The position numbers and the translations under genes were made by a program. The notes below the pieces were generated by a model. The model was given only the letters and a program-made list of their open reading frames with translations. It had not been told where the DNA came from and ran no database searches. Of a DNA stretch of 64,000 bases, positions 36,514-47,910 are shown piece by piece (position 1 is the stretch's first letter; each line of letters opens with the position of its first letter). Source of the DNA: Jaltomata sinuosa (taxonomy: Eukaryota > Streptophyta > Magnoliopsida > Solanales > Solanaceae); the NCBI GenBank assembly GCA_003996215.1, contig QJPP01000309.1:921001-985000 (forward strand), written 5' to 3'.

Positions 36514-37329
36514 TTGCCCAAACGACCCTCAAGGGGAGTGTTTGGTTGTTGGTCATAGAGGAGTTATATTATAAAAAAAAATGAGAGTCTCTGTCCGCTG
36601 CCGCCGGTTGCCGCCTGTTGCTCGTCTTCCTCATCGTCAGGTAAATTTCATCATTCTTTTTTCTTTCCTCTTTTCAAAAGAAACAGTTTAAGATTTAAGA
36701 AAAATCTGCTGAAAAGAACACGCCATAATTGAATCCAGACTAATTCAATGCGTGACTTGGCTTGTTGAACCGGTGAATTTGACTATGCATCCTTTGAATG
36801 TGAAGTTTCGAACTCCATTTCCTTAGGTTAAATAAATACTACTCCTGATTTCTGCTTTGAAGCCCTGAGTACTGAGTTCGATTATTCCTATTTGAGGTTC
36901 TGTTCAGTTATTGATATTTCCTCAGGAGTCTTGTTAAAATAAATTACTCAAATATCAATGTATTTCTGACAGTTCGGCTTCGACTTTGATTCTGCCTCCT
37001 TTCATGCTTAATGAGTATGCCTATAGCATTTACTGATTATATTAATCAAATGTATGAACAATTGAGAGGTTTTTGGCATAGAAACTAGAATGCATTTTTG
37101 AAAGCGAGGGGAAGGGATCTCTTTTCTGCAACGGAAAAAAAGGAGCAGATTTGACTCTGCACAACCTAACGATACATCCAATACCAATGACATATCGTGT
37201 TGTTGATTTTATAATCTATATATCTTTTTCCATTTTTTAATTCTCTTTTCATTCAATTTGAACTTGAAAGTAGAGTAAGTGAGGTGGGTTTAACTGAAAG
37301 TGAACTAGTGAACCTACTTCTTCACCTAC
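36514..37329. other. Sequence between the CACTA and hAT remnants
   Basis: A CG-richer segment at 36580-36650 ('ctgccgccggttgccgcctg') ends in a GTAAAT donor-like site and resembles a transposon leader exon, probably of the hAT remnant downstream. No supported gene. Confidence 0.35.
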
Positions 37330-37545
37330 AAATTTGGTTGAAACTGCTAGTCAAGGTACAAAGAAAAGAGAAACCATACAATCTAGATCAAGTGCTTGGG
37401 AACATTTTGAAAGTTTAAAGATGCTAATGGAGTTGATAGAGCAAAGTGTAACTGTTGTGGTCGTGATTATAAGGCGGATTCACGATTGAAGGGAACAACA
37501 TCATTGAATAGCCATTTAAATAAGTGTTCAAAATATAATTTCTAG
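37330..37545 (+). pseudogene. hAT transposase BED zinc-finger fragment
   Basis: The sequence encodes SAWEHFESL, then after a one-base shift DANGVDRAKCNCCGRDYK and SLNSHLNKCSKYNF before TAG. The C-x2-C ... H-x-(3-5)-[H/C] pattern and the preceding W-x-H-F are the BED zinc finger at the N-terminus of plant hAT transposases. No dimerisation domain follows. Confidence 0.8.
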
Positions 37546-37939
37546 ATGATTATATTTATGATTTGTGTAAAAATACAAGTTTTGCTCAGCTTTTGCATTG
37601 AATTATAAAAAAGTTGGGATCTTAAGTTGGAGCTGGCAAGGAAAATCAAAATGCACCTAACAAGGTCAATTAGTATTGTTATTTTCTGGTATTTGACAAT
37701 TAGTACGGATAATATGGACGTTCATATTATCTGTCACTCCCATTTTATATCTTTATTAAGTACGGGCGGATTGGATAATATAACCCTTTTTTATCTAACT
37801 CATTTTCAATCCACCCATATCCGATCCGACCCGCCCATTTGTAGGCACTAGTCCTAGCCAACACGGCAGAAGGTTCATATTTAAATAATGGTCCAGCAAG
37901 TAGGCAATTCTCTTCTTGAAAGACCCGAACCCTAAACTT

Positions 37940-38080
37940 CAAATTAAGCATAATTCCTCTTCCATCCGCACCATTTTACTCCCGCTGATACAAAAAATGG
38001 AGCGCGGCGCACAAAAAGATTCGGCTAGGGTTTCTGATTTAAGGTTTGATTCCGCAGATCAATTCTGTTGTAGTCATCAA
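37940..38080 (+). promoter_or_regulatory. Candidate first exon / 5' leader of the LYR gene
   Basis: A telo-box-like 'cgaaccctaaac' at 37926, a leader-like CT-rich stretch and an ATG at 37997 (MERGAQKDSARVSDLR) resemble a plant first exon. I cannot find a donor that joins it in frame to the exon starting at 40405, so it is probably untranslated leader or an upstream ORF. Confidence 0.3.
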
Positions 38081-40404
38081 GTACTTGCATCTGTTTGTGC
38101 TTGTTTTTGCTTTTTTTATTTTTTTCCCCAATTGTGTGAGGAAGTAAGAGTCCTACGTTATGCATGAACTAGTTAGAATTATTTAGTTTTGGTGGTTCAC
38201 TAAAGAATTTTTTTTTGCTTGAAGTGCTGTGTTTGGGATATTCTTATAGGTTTTTAGTATCTTAATACAACAAATATAGTTTATTTTGATGCTCTCTCTT
38301 TCATATTGACCTTCCAATCAAGTTTGCACGGTCTGTTTAGCTCCAACGGTTTATAATTTAAGGAATTCTTACAAAAGAACAGCAAAGTTTTTTTATTTTT
38401 TGGTTGTTTGATTATGAGTTTGCACCGTTTGCTATATCATATTTTTGTTTCTGATTTTGGTTTTGAGTTGTTGGAAAAGAAAAAAGAGGGGGGAGGCTTG
38501 TAATGTTGATTGAGCTATCCTTCTGTTTATCTACTCGTGGAAGTTGACGCTAAAGAAATAGATTCATGGATACTGGTTTCCTATCTTGGTAGTTAAGGTG
38601 TTAATATAACAAGTTCATCACTCATAGCCAATATGGGGTTGAAAATGCTAGTAATGTCTCCTTTTGCTAAGTTTGTACTTCAACTCGATAGACATAAGCT
38701 GTCATCTGGGCTTTTTATGCCCTTGTGGAATAGTAATCTGGGTTTGGACTTTGGATTGTTTTCATTGGGAATATCTGTTTAATTATTATCTGATTTACTT
38801 GATAATAGTCTTCTTGTTAGCATATTCTCGTTTAGTCCATACTGTAGTAGCCTTTGCTTCTCATTGTATCTGGTCAATTCATATATGACTTTTTTCATGG
38901 ATTGCCTTAGGTAGCTTAAGTATGGCACCTGTTGAGGCAGCTATGACTTCCTCAGGACTTTGTTATGCACCCGATGATTCAACTTTATCACAATCTTGGA
39001 AGGGCTTAATTGAGTGTAGTACTGGGCTGTTTCCCTTCTTAGTTGCTATATTTTTTCCACCGTTTCCTTCTCCTTTGTACTTGGAATTGCTACACTTGAG
39101 CTGGAGGTCTATCGGAAACAGCCTCTCTACCTCCCACGAGGTAGTGGTAAGGTCTGTGTACACTTTACCCTCCCCAGACCTCACTTGTGGGATTTCACTG
39201 GGTATGTTGTTGTTGTACTGCTGGTTCAGAAACTAATGTTACTCAGTACGAGAATCATTTGGGCTGTGTCCAAGATTCCAAGTTAATCCATCACTTTGTA
39301 ATAGCCCAATCTGACTTGTGAGATTGTCCAAATTGACGCTTCTCTTCAGTTGCACCTTCTTTAATCTGACGAACTCCTACTGATAGTACCCAATCTCTGT
39401 TGCTTCTATCTTCCGATAAAGCCACTATATGTTTCTTCTATTTGTTTCCTCTCCTCTCCTCTTCTGCTATCATGAAAAACAGATGATTTGATTATCTGTT
39501 AGAACTTCTCTAATTTCCAAAACCAGAATCAAATGAATCTTCTTACTCCAGTGTTTTGTGTCCGTATGTGCGCTTAGAATTGGTTCTCAGAAATGTGCTC
39601 GTTGTTCCTCACATTCACCTTTCACCATAATATATACTAAAAACTCAATCATTCTGGCATTCTTTGGATTTGGTTTGGTTCATTTTTGAAACAGGTAGTT
39701 CTGCTATGAGTTTCACAAAGTATAGCCGGTCCAAAACTCGGATGTTAAAAAGAGGGTTATGTTAGGTCGACGGTGTAAAATAGTCTTAACTAGGGCGGAC
39801 CTTCTAATAGTGGTATTGAGTTTATATAGCTGGCTTGAATTAGCTTAGGATTGAGTTTTAGTTGATTGATTGACTAATTGTTGAAAGGGGCCCTTTTTAT
39901 GGAAGATTTCGCCTTGTGGATTTCAAAATCTAACCGATAATCCACCCACTGTGTTTGATGAAATGGCTGATAATCAAGTTCTTTTAACCTGAAACTCATC
40001 CTTTCTGTGATAGTAACATAAATTTGACTCCCAGTTTGATCCATGACAAACCCCCACCCACCCACTCACCCACCAAATTGAGGCAATTATTTGGTTGATT
40101 AATTGTGAACTTTTGGACGAGAAGTTTAGAACTTTTGAAAAGTTAATATGTCACATCATGTAATGTCAAAGGAACGTCATAGTCATTTGTATTGTGGGAT
40201 TGTGTTGTTCTTAGTTGACTTCTTTCAAGTATTTTTTTTCCTTTTCACAAATATAAAATATAAGATGTGCAAATTGGTTAATACATTTTAGATTCCAATT
40301 CCAAGTATTTCAGTTATGCATATTTTGAATTCATTAAATTGGAATCAATCTGGAAAACCAAATCCCCTCATCCAAACAGGGCTTATATCTCTATTTTTCC
40401 ATAG
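38081..40404. other. Long leader intron or intergenic DNA before the LYR coding exons
   Basis: Contains a TS-like SINE 3' fragment (39113-39222). A short open stretch from ATG 38922 (MAPVEAAMTSSGLCYAPDDS) has protein-like codon use and could be an alternative exon, but I do not recognise it. Otherwise nothing is supported. Confidence 0.35.
39113..39222 (+). mobile_element. TS-like SINE 3' fragment
   Basis: Diagnostic strings are 'aacagcctctctacctccc', 'ggtctgtgtacactttaccc' and 'gggatttcactgggtatg', followed by 'ttgttgttg'. No tRNA-like head is visible. Confidence 0.75.
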
Positions 40405-40428
40405 GAACCGTCTGAATTGAGTTGCATA

Positions 40429-41974
40429 ATGCCATCTCTCCAAACAGCATTACCTCCTGAACTTGCCAACAATGCCATCCGAGTTAGTATCATTTAATTG
40501 TTAGCTATTTGAATATATGCAGCCTCTAGAATTGCTTTCAAAGTGATTTAAGCATGCATTTTTTCCTTTTGCTATTGTCTCTTAGCTTTATCGAGAGTGT
40601 CTCCGGCGAGCAAAATACATTGGCAGTAAGGTATGTTTTTCTTCTTTATCTGCTCTAAAATTATATCAGTTGTGTTGGTTGTTGTCGATAAAGTTTTTCA
40701 GTCTTCTTTTGCCCATGATTCACTTAGGTTTGATCGTCCTTTCATGTGGTCCTTAAAATTCAAAATGCATGGTTAAGTTGGTTGATTCTAGGCGCAATCT
40801 GTTTATATGATCTAAGGTAGAGATTCTATTTTAGGTACTAATTTCTTCACTTCTATCTCAAGTTATCAATCAACTCCATGACACATTTCCCTTCCTCACA
40901 CCCTCGAGTGAACCCTATGTTCTTTAAGTCCTTTAATCTATTGCCCAGTTTTACCTACATCAGCAATAAAGATGTACAGGGTTGTCCTTACATCAGCAAT
41001 AAAGATGTACAGTTTTGAGAACTACCTTAACAATTTCCCACCCCAAATCCCACCTCCTCCCCCCCCAAAAAGAAAAGAATGTAACTTGTCATATTTGTCC
41101 TTTTGACCTGTTATAGAGCTGCTTCCCCTAACATTAGACGTTGGACTTTTAACTGGACATTGGGCATGAGGAAAACTTATAATGTGAAAAATTGCTTGAT
41201 CAAAAAAAAAATTGTGTGAAAAATTGTTGACATTGCAGCTCTAAGTATGAGCTAACGTCATAATTGGGTCTGGCATATTGGGCTTGGGCACTGATTTGGC
41301 CCAGTTGTTATTGATGAGCCCAGTAATCAATCTGCACCGGACCAGACCAACATTGCAGCTCTAAGTATGAGCTAACGTCATTTCCCTGATCTCTCTATTG
41401 CCTTCTTCTCCAAAGAACTCAAGCTCAATTTCTCAGCAATGTCAACAAAAATTGTAGAATCAATTGAAGCACTGCCGCTAGAGCTAGGCTTGTTTTTTTC
41501 TTCTATTGCATGGAGCTGTCATTTTGTTTACAATGTTTCTGATAAATTTGACTTGTTTGAACTGAGAGGTGTTCCAACAACAAAAAGATATGAATATAAA
41601 TAAATTCCATCTTCAAAATTGTCTTTTGAGAGGTAGCTACTTATATAGTTGCCTGTCCTTAATTTGCAGCAACATAACACACAACTTCTAGTTGGTATGG
41701 TGAGACAGCAGTTCAAAAAGCATATGCATGAGACTGATCCAGATAAAATTCAGAAATTGAAGGATGAGTAAGTTCATTCTGTCTTGTTGTTTTCGCTTTT
41801 ATTGCTTTTCTATAAAATGAATGTCTTTCAAACCGGTGGGAATTTTCAAACGATTATAACTTGTAGCATTCCATTGTCTTCCTTTGGTATTACAGTGCCG
41901 CGAGGGGGCTTATAAATCACATGCTGCATGAATCTGAGAAGATGACTGGCCGGAAATTCAGCCAGGGTTCTTGA
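40429..41974 (+). CDS. LYR motif-containing protein (Complex1_LYR, LYRM9-like)
   Basis: Exons 40429-40482, 40586-40630, 41670-41767 and 41896-41974 join through GT-AG introns to a 91-residue protein. It opens MPSLQTALPPELANNAIR and continues L-Y-R-E-C-L-R-R, the L-Y-R tripeptide that defines the family. Then come FKKHMHETDPDKIQKLKDD and GLINHMLHESEKMTGRKF. LYR proteins are small basic mitochondrial proteins that bind acyl carrier protein and serve as adaptors in respiratory-complex and Fe-S assembly; the LYRM9-like group has no firmly assigned client that I know of. The frame stays open upstream from 40405, so an N-terminal extension from an earlier exon cannot be excluded. Size and the MPSL start fit the family without extension. 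Confidence 0.88.
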
Positions 41975-42305
41975 AATTGCCTGCTAGCAAACTGTTTCAA
42001 GGAATTCCAAGATACCAGTTCCAAGCTAATTGATTTTTAAAGATCTACTAAAAGCTTGTGATATCAGTATTAGCTTTGATGGTTTATTAGCATATCAATG
42101 CAGAGACAATAAAGCCATGCTCTAAATTTTGCCGTATAGTTGAGTTTCTGATGTGCTCACTAATAAGGCTCAACTTTTTCCTTTCTCCCCACCACCCCAC
42201 CTTTGAGGGTCAGCTTTATTACTCTTTTTTTTGGCCAGAAGTTTTTAGACTACTTCGTGGTACCTTTTTGAGTTGAAAAACATTCATCAGTAATACATGT
42301 ACTTA

Positions 42306-42575
42306 GGGATTGTTTGGTAGGGTGCATAAGACTAATATTGAATAGGGTATATTAGTATTGTTGGGATTAGTAATGCTGAGATTCTATGCACTATTTGCTT
42401 TGGTGTTTTGAGACAATTTTGTCTTTTATCATACTTATCCATGCATTAGTTGTTCTTGTATTGCTAATACCATGACTTGTTACGTATTAGTTATAAATAG
42501 GCTGAAAATCCTATCAAACAAAAGATTAGATAATATTATGACTAATACAATGTATTAGATCCTACCAAACGATCC
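42306..42575. mobile_element. MITE with GGGATTGTTTGGTAGG ends
   Basis: The left end GGGATTGTTTGGTAGG and the right end CCTACCAAACGATCC are inverted repeats with one mismatch and a small offset. The element is 270 bp with an AT-rich, 'attagt'-rich interior. The target duplication is not clear. Confidence 0.65.
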
Positions 42576-42727
42576 TGTAGTGTGTAAATGATGAATATAA
42601 TTGTGTTAATTTATTCTTCGTAAACCAGTTAAATCTCCTGAAAACCATGAAGTGTCAAATTTTGGGAATGAAGAAAATGACAAACTGCCTTGTGTATCGA
42701 GAAGTATCATAAGCATTTTTTCCATAA

Positions 42728-42957
42728 GGGTCGTTTGGTGTGAGGGATAAAAATATTTTATCCTGGGATAAAATAAATAGTCCAGGGATAAAATTTTGGT
42801 GTCTTGTTTGGTTGTCAAGTATGAGATCACTTATCCCACCATTTATACCATAGTGATGGGATAAGTTATACCATATACATGGTGAGATAACTTATCTTGG
42901 AATAGCTAATTTCGGGTTAATTAATTCCAGGATAACTTGTTTCCAACCAAACGAATG
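42728..42957. mobile_element. MITE with GGGTCGTTTGGT ends
   Basis: The left end GGGTCGTTTGGT pairs with the right end ACCAAACGAATG imperfectly. The interior holds inverted 'tttatcctgggataaaat' and 'ggtgggataagtgatc' type repeats. Probably Harbinger- or hAT-derived; the class is uncertain. Confidence 0.55.
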
Positions 42958-44949
42958 TGTTGGTCCTGAGAAAACAAAAGAGAATTAATGTTTTTCTAAT
43001 TGAGTGTCAAGTATATTTTTATAAGGACCTGCGTAAAAGGAACGGTGAAAATCGAGAGAAATAGACGAGCACAAATATACATTGCTACTCATAAGAATCA
43101 AGAGGAGTATATGTTAATGAAGCGGCAAAAATAATATGCTTAAGTTTTTGTGAATTACAAGCCTGTTCTAAAAGGGGTTATATCCAAATTTCTTTTTCCA
43201 TTTGAGTTTGTTTGTTTACTTCTGGTGTCTATTGTGACATGGTTAGTTCTTTGACATAAATATTGATATTTTTAGATCACTAAAAGTGGATATGCCCATA
43301 TATGGATAAACTATCTAAAGAAATATACCTCCTTACCATATCTACTAAATAACTCACTACTTTATTTTAATTACACTTTATACAATAATTTAACAAAAAA
43401 CCCTTCCTTCATCCCCAGATACATCGGTTCCCCTCTCTTCTCCATATCCCATATCTTTCTATTCATGGTAAATTGCTTTCCCCCCATTATTTCTCTTTCA
43501 TCATCTTAAATAAATCAACTTCCACCATTATCAAGGATTTGAACTGTTATTTGCTTAATTGGCTGGAAGAAAATGCCAGATCTGGCCAAAAAATTCCATC
43601 TCCTCTGTGCCCATTTTCAGATCTGGCCGGAGTTTACTTTTTTTTTTTTGTGATTTTCTTGCTGAAAATACTAACTTCGACAGATCTGTATTATTTTATT
43701 TACATGGTTGTTGTTACTGTTTGAGAAGCTTCGTCTTGTGATATTTCTGTTTCTCTGTCGGAATCTTGTGTTGTTTCTGAAGATAGTCGATATGGTGGGT
43801 GTCGTAGGGTGGCGAGCGCCGTAGGGTAGCAAGGAGGAGGATGAATGTACTTGCGTACCCATGTATCATAGTCTACTAATTCATATTGAATATGAAACTT
43901 AGTGTTTGTTCATGTACATACGAATATATCTCTGTCAGATTGTGTTTCTTCTTCTTCTTCTTCTTTTAAGCATGTATTAGATACATGTATTTTGTATTCA
44001 TTGTATGAAATTTATATTGAATACATCAAATTAATACTGGATACACTAGATTAAGTTGATTATGGATACATGTATTTTGGATACAATGTATGAAATTGGT
44101 ATTGGATACATCAATTCTTTATTATATTGGATACATCAAATTAATACTGAATTTGCTGTATTTTGGATATAATGTATGAAATTGGTACTGAATACATCAA
44201 ATTAATACTAGATACATATAAACATATATCTGAAATTAATATTAGATACATACAAACAAATACATGAAATTTATACTAGGTACATATAAACATATAGATG
44301 AAATTAATAATTGATACATATTAAAATATACATGAAATTAATACTAGATACATATAAAATAATATATTAGATGAAAAGTAATCAAATTATATAACCAAGA
44401 TATACATGTTTCCGTCTTATATTAATGAAATTAATGAATTTATTATTTTTTAAAAGTAATAAAATAAAATTAATTAAACATATATACATGCGTTGATATT
44501 CTTTTTCTTCTTTTGAGAGGAAGAACGAGAGAGCTTGAAAGAAGAAGTTGAGGTCTCGGGAAGACGGCCTAGAAGATCTTTCAAAATTTAGAATATCTTT
44601 ATAGCTCTATTTTATAATTTTGGATCTTTTTGCGAATCCCAGCACCCGTATCCATACCCCCGAATCTTAAATTTTAAATTTTGCTAAATCCGACCCTTGA
44701 ATTCGCATTCGTGTCGGATACCCGCACCCGCGTCCGAGCAACTTAGGCTTTGCCTATAAAACCTCCAATTCATGATAGGAGCATAGATGACCCTGCTTCT
44801 CATTTAGTGGACCATCCCTTTTTTACTAGGAAGAGATTGTTTTAGCTTGCTTTGACGTTATTGAGTGCGATGGTTGTTTCAGTCTTGTTTATTGCCTCCT
44901 GATACGCTAATGCCATCTTCAAGAGGATATACACGAGTAATTCCTTTGT

Positions 44950-44990
44950 CTTGATATCTTTGACAGTTCCTAGAGTTGGAGCTAATTGAG
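44950..44990 (+). pseudogene. Remnant of duplicated augmin last exon
   Basis: 'gacagttcctag' matches the intron 8 acceptor and first bases of exon 9 (9361-9372). It is followed directly by 'agttggagctaattgag', which in copy A lies after the stop codon (9581). About 206 bp of exon 9 have been deleted between two CCTAG copies. Confidence 0.85.
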
Positions 44991-46099
44991 ATTTTACACT
45001 ATATGTTGTTCTTGTAAAATCACACCACATTGGTTGTTAGATGTTTACTGGTCATGTGTCAAATGAGGAGTTTCCCATTGGATTCTGCAAAAAGTACCAA
45101 AGGGCTATGATTTTTGTATCTAAACTGATCAATTAGCAAGGGCGTTGTATTCTATTTCTTTAAAAGGTTGTTAAAAGGTACTGAGCTTTGGCTATATGTA
45201 CTGTCTTACCATGGATACCCTTTTTCCTGGTGAAGCTAAGGGTGTGTTTGGGATGGAGGTAAATATAAAATATATTCAAGAAAATGTTTTCAAATTTTCC
45301 ATGTTTGGTTGGTCTAAATTTTTGGAGAATATTTTTTCAGGAAATAAGTTTCAGAAGTGGCTTTTCACTCCTCCCCATCCCACCCTCACACCCCTACCTC
45401 CGATTTCCACCCAGTAGCGTTTGCTTAGATTACATATTAATGTTTTTGGAATAATATTTTCTGCTTTGTCACCAATTATTGGAGTTTTTTTTTCTTAAAA
45501 CAATAAGGGATAATTTGAGAGACCCTCTCACGTTTCGCTTCGATAGATTAACCTCCGTAGTGGTTTACGATATTATGCTTTATCTACCTAATTTTAATTT
45601 TTGCCTCCCTTCACGTTTCGCTTTGCAACACTAATCTCCTTTGTGGCTTATGACATTACGGTTACCTCCTTATTTTGATTTTATTGTAACAATAAAATTA
45701 AAATAAGAGGGAGCAAAGCGTAACATCATAAACTAAAAGGAAGCTAGTGTTATAAAGCAAAATGTGAGGAGAGATCTCCCAAATGATTGCAAAAGATAAA
45801 GAACTAAAAGTTAACTATATAGTGAAACTTAAGTCAATTCAAAAGAATTGGAAAATTTCAAAATTATATTGAGACGCGCGTCAAATAAAAGCTTTGCATC
45901 TAGACACGAAAATATTAATTTTATGCAATGGAAGTAAAATTACAGATTGCATCATTTTTATTACTGGATTAAAGTAATCTCCTCAATGTAATTAAAGAAA
46001 AATCATAATAACTTCAGTTTGAATAATTGTTCTACAAATATAAATCACATCACATACAGTCAATCTAACAAAGCAAAAACTTCTAAAATGACTAAAACA

Positions 46100-47404
46100 A
46101 TGGCAAATAGTGTGACACATTATTCATTTTTCATCATCTTTGCTCTTCTAATTTCAATATTTGCATTCACAAAAGCTATGAAAAATGGTTTTAGCATTGA
46201 TCTCATTCATAGAGATTCGCCAAATTCCCCCTTTTATGATCCTTCCTTGAGTTTTACGGAGCGAATGAGCAATTCATTTCGTCGCTCTTTCAATCGTTCT
46301 AGTAGTCTTTGTTCGCGATCCTCTGTCGTTGTTGCTTCAAATAACGGCGAGTATCTAATGAAATTCTCATTAGGTACGCCTCCTGTACGTACCTTAGGGG
46401 TCGCTGATACTGGCAGCGACCTCACATGGACGCAGTGCTTGCCTTGTAAAAAATGTTTCAAGCAGCAAACTCGTCTCTTCAATCCAGCAAAATCTTCGAC
46501 TTATAAACCCTTACCTTGCGATTCTAAAATGTGTTATGCAGATTTTTCAACGTCCTGTTGCACGAAGAACACTTGCGGGTATCAGGTCAGGTACGGAGAC
46601 GATTCCTACAGCATCGGCGATTTAGCAACGGAGACGATACAATTTGGTTCATCGAAAAAAGCAAAAGTCTCGTTGAAAAATATTGTTATTGGTTGTGGGC
46701 ACAACAATGCAGGTACATTCAGTGGTGACAAAGAGTCGGGGATTGTAGGGCTTGGAGGTGGGAAATTATCGCTAATTTCCCAAATGGGTTCGTCAATAAG
46801 AGGAAAATTCTCGTACTGCTTGGCTCCCATTTCTCAATACAACACCTATGTTCCCAAAAGCAAGATACATTTTGGTGCTAACTCGCTCGTTTTGGGAAAT
46901 AAAGTTGTGCGAACGCCATTAGCTCAGAAATATCCGTCAACTTACTATTACCTCACACTTGAAGGTATCAGTGTGGGTGAAAAGAGATTGGATTTCAGAA
47001 AAGTGTCTTTCTCTTTCGGAGAAGGCAACATTATTCTGGATTCAGGGACAGTTTTAACTCTGTTTTCGCCCGAAATATACGTAAAACTGGAAGCAATGGT
47101 GAAGGAGCAAATCAATCTGCCGACTGTGGCGGATCCAACTGGTGTGCTGAGTTTGTGCTACAAATCTGTTTCCATCGAGAAAATTCCGATAATCACTATG
47201 CATTTTATAGGTGGAGATGTGATATTGGGTCCATTGAATACATTTGTGGAGACAAGTGAAAGCTCAATGTGCTTTGCTTTTGCTGCATCATATGGTGTTC
47301 AAATATATGGGAATATTGCACAGACGAATTTCTTGGTGGGTTATGACTTGAAAAGGAAGAGAGTATCTTTCAAGGCTGCTGATTGCTCCAAACATTTGCA
47401 TTAA
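46100..47404 (+). CDS. CDR1-like secreted aspartic protease
   Basis: This is a 434-residue, single-exon, pepsin-type (A1) protease of the plant atypical/CDR1-like group. CDR1 in Arabidopsis is apoplastic and acts in disease-resistance signalling; the role here is inferred only from family. I chose ATG 46100 (context 'acaATGGC'); in-frame ATGs at 46088 and 46019 would push the signal peptide away from the N-terminus. Residues 1-26 form a signal peptide (HYSFFIIFALLISIFAFTKA). A short prodomain has FSIDLIHRDSPNSPFYDPSL, the group's hallmark. Catalytic motifs are D-T-G-S at 103-106 and D-S-G-T at 314-317. The cysteine-rich insert after the first motif (CLPCKKCF, CDSKMC) is present. Block A holds its pseudogene, and a more distant relative is at 54028. 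Confidence 0.9.
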   Translation: MANSVTHYSFFIIFALLISIFAFTKAMKNGFSIDLIHRDSPNSPFYDPSLSFTERMSNSFRRSFNRSSSLCSRSSVVVASNNGEYLMKFSLGTPPVRTLGVADTGSDLTWTQCLPCKKCFKQQTRLFNPAKSSTYKPLPCDSKMCYADFSTSCCTKNTCGYQVRYGDDSYSIGDLATETIQFGSSKKAKVSLKNIVIGCGHNNAGTFSGDKESGIVGLGGGKLSLISQMGSSIRGKFSYCLAPISQYNTYVPKSKIHFGANSLVLGNKVVRTPLAQKYPSTYYYLTLEGISVGEKRLDFRKVSFSFGEGNIILDSGTVLTLFSPEIYVKLEAMVKEQINLPTVADPTGVLSLCYKSVSIEKIPIITMHFIGGDVILGPLNTFVETSESSMCFAFAASYGVQIYGNIAQTNFLVGYDLKRKRVSFKAADCSKHLH

Positions 47405-47795
47405 CTGTTTGTTTTACTAAATTACTCTCATTAAATGATATAAACTGATGTTTTGAAAATTAAAATTTGACTCTCTGTACTCGAATAAGTTTGAGAAATT
47501 GTTGCTTAATTGTAAGGGTAAAATTGTAAGAAATAATTAATTTTCTCTTAATTTTGCTAAAATAAACAAGTAAAAGCGAAAATTTATTTCAGTATACTAA
47601 AATAAATGCTTTGTTGGTGCTCAATTGAAACAAACATAATTTGAGTGTCTAAAACATCCAATTCTTCCTTCATCACAAGGCCCAGCTTCGCTAAACTCGC
47701 ACCTACGAGCAAGTTTAAGGGGCTATCAATGTATTAAGCGTTAGTTAATTGCAAGAATCGAATTAAAACCATATGCGTTGTGATGTGTTATGGAA

Positions 47796-47910
47796 GGGGA
47801 TGGATGCAGGGTTGAGCCACTGGAACGGTTGGCCAAGGTATCAAACTAATGCCACGACCACTATTTAACAACTCTAAGCCCTAGCGGCTCATCCCTATGC
47901 ACCCGCATCC
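47796..47910 (+). ncRNA. Copy-B remnant of the long hairpin
   Basis: Matches 20215-20340 but has lost about a dozen bases in the 5' arm ('ccactggaacggttggccaa'). The 3' arm ('ctagcggctcatccctatgc') is intact. Pairing is therefore weaker than in copy A. If the locus makes a small RNA, copy A is the better candidate. Confidence 0.3.

Larger units (their letters stand above)
41975..44744. other. LYR gene 3' region and MITE-rich intergenic DNA
   Basis: After the LYR 3' UTR there are two TIR elements (42306-42575 and 42728-42957). A 'gatacat'-rich repeat field follows at 43970-44350, then a decayed copy of the foldback MITE at about 44636-44752. The ORFs at 43473-43741 show no domain and are not called. 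Block B begins at the right edge. Confidence 0.5.

Noticed and set aside
46019..46099. Upstream in-frame start for the protease at 46100
   Set aside because: The added residues are polar and would bury the signal peptide. ATG 46100 has the better context and gives the normal length.
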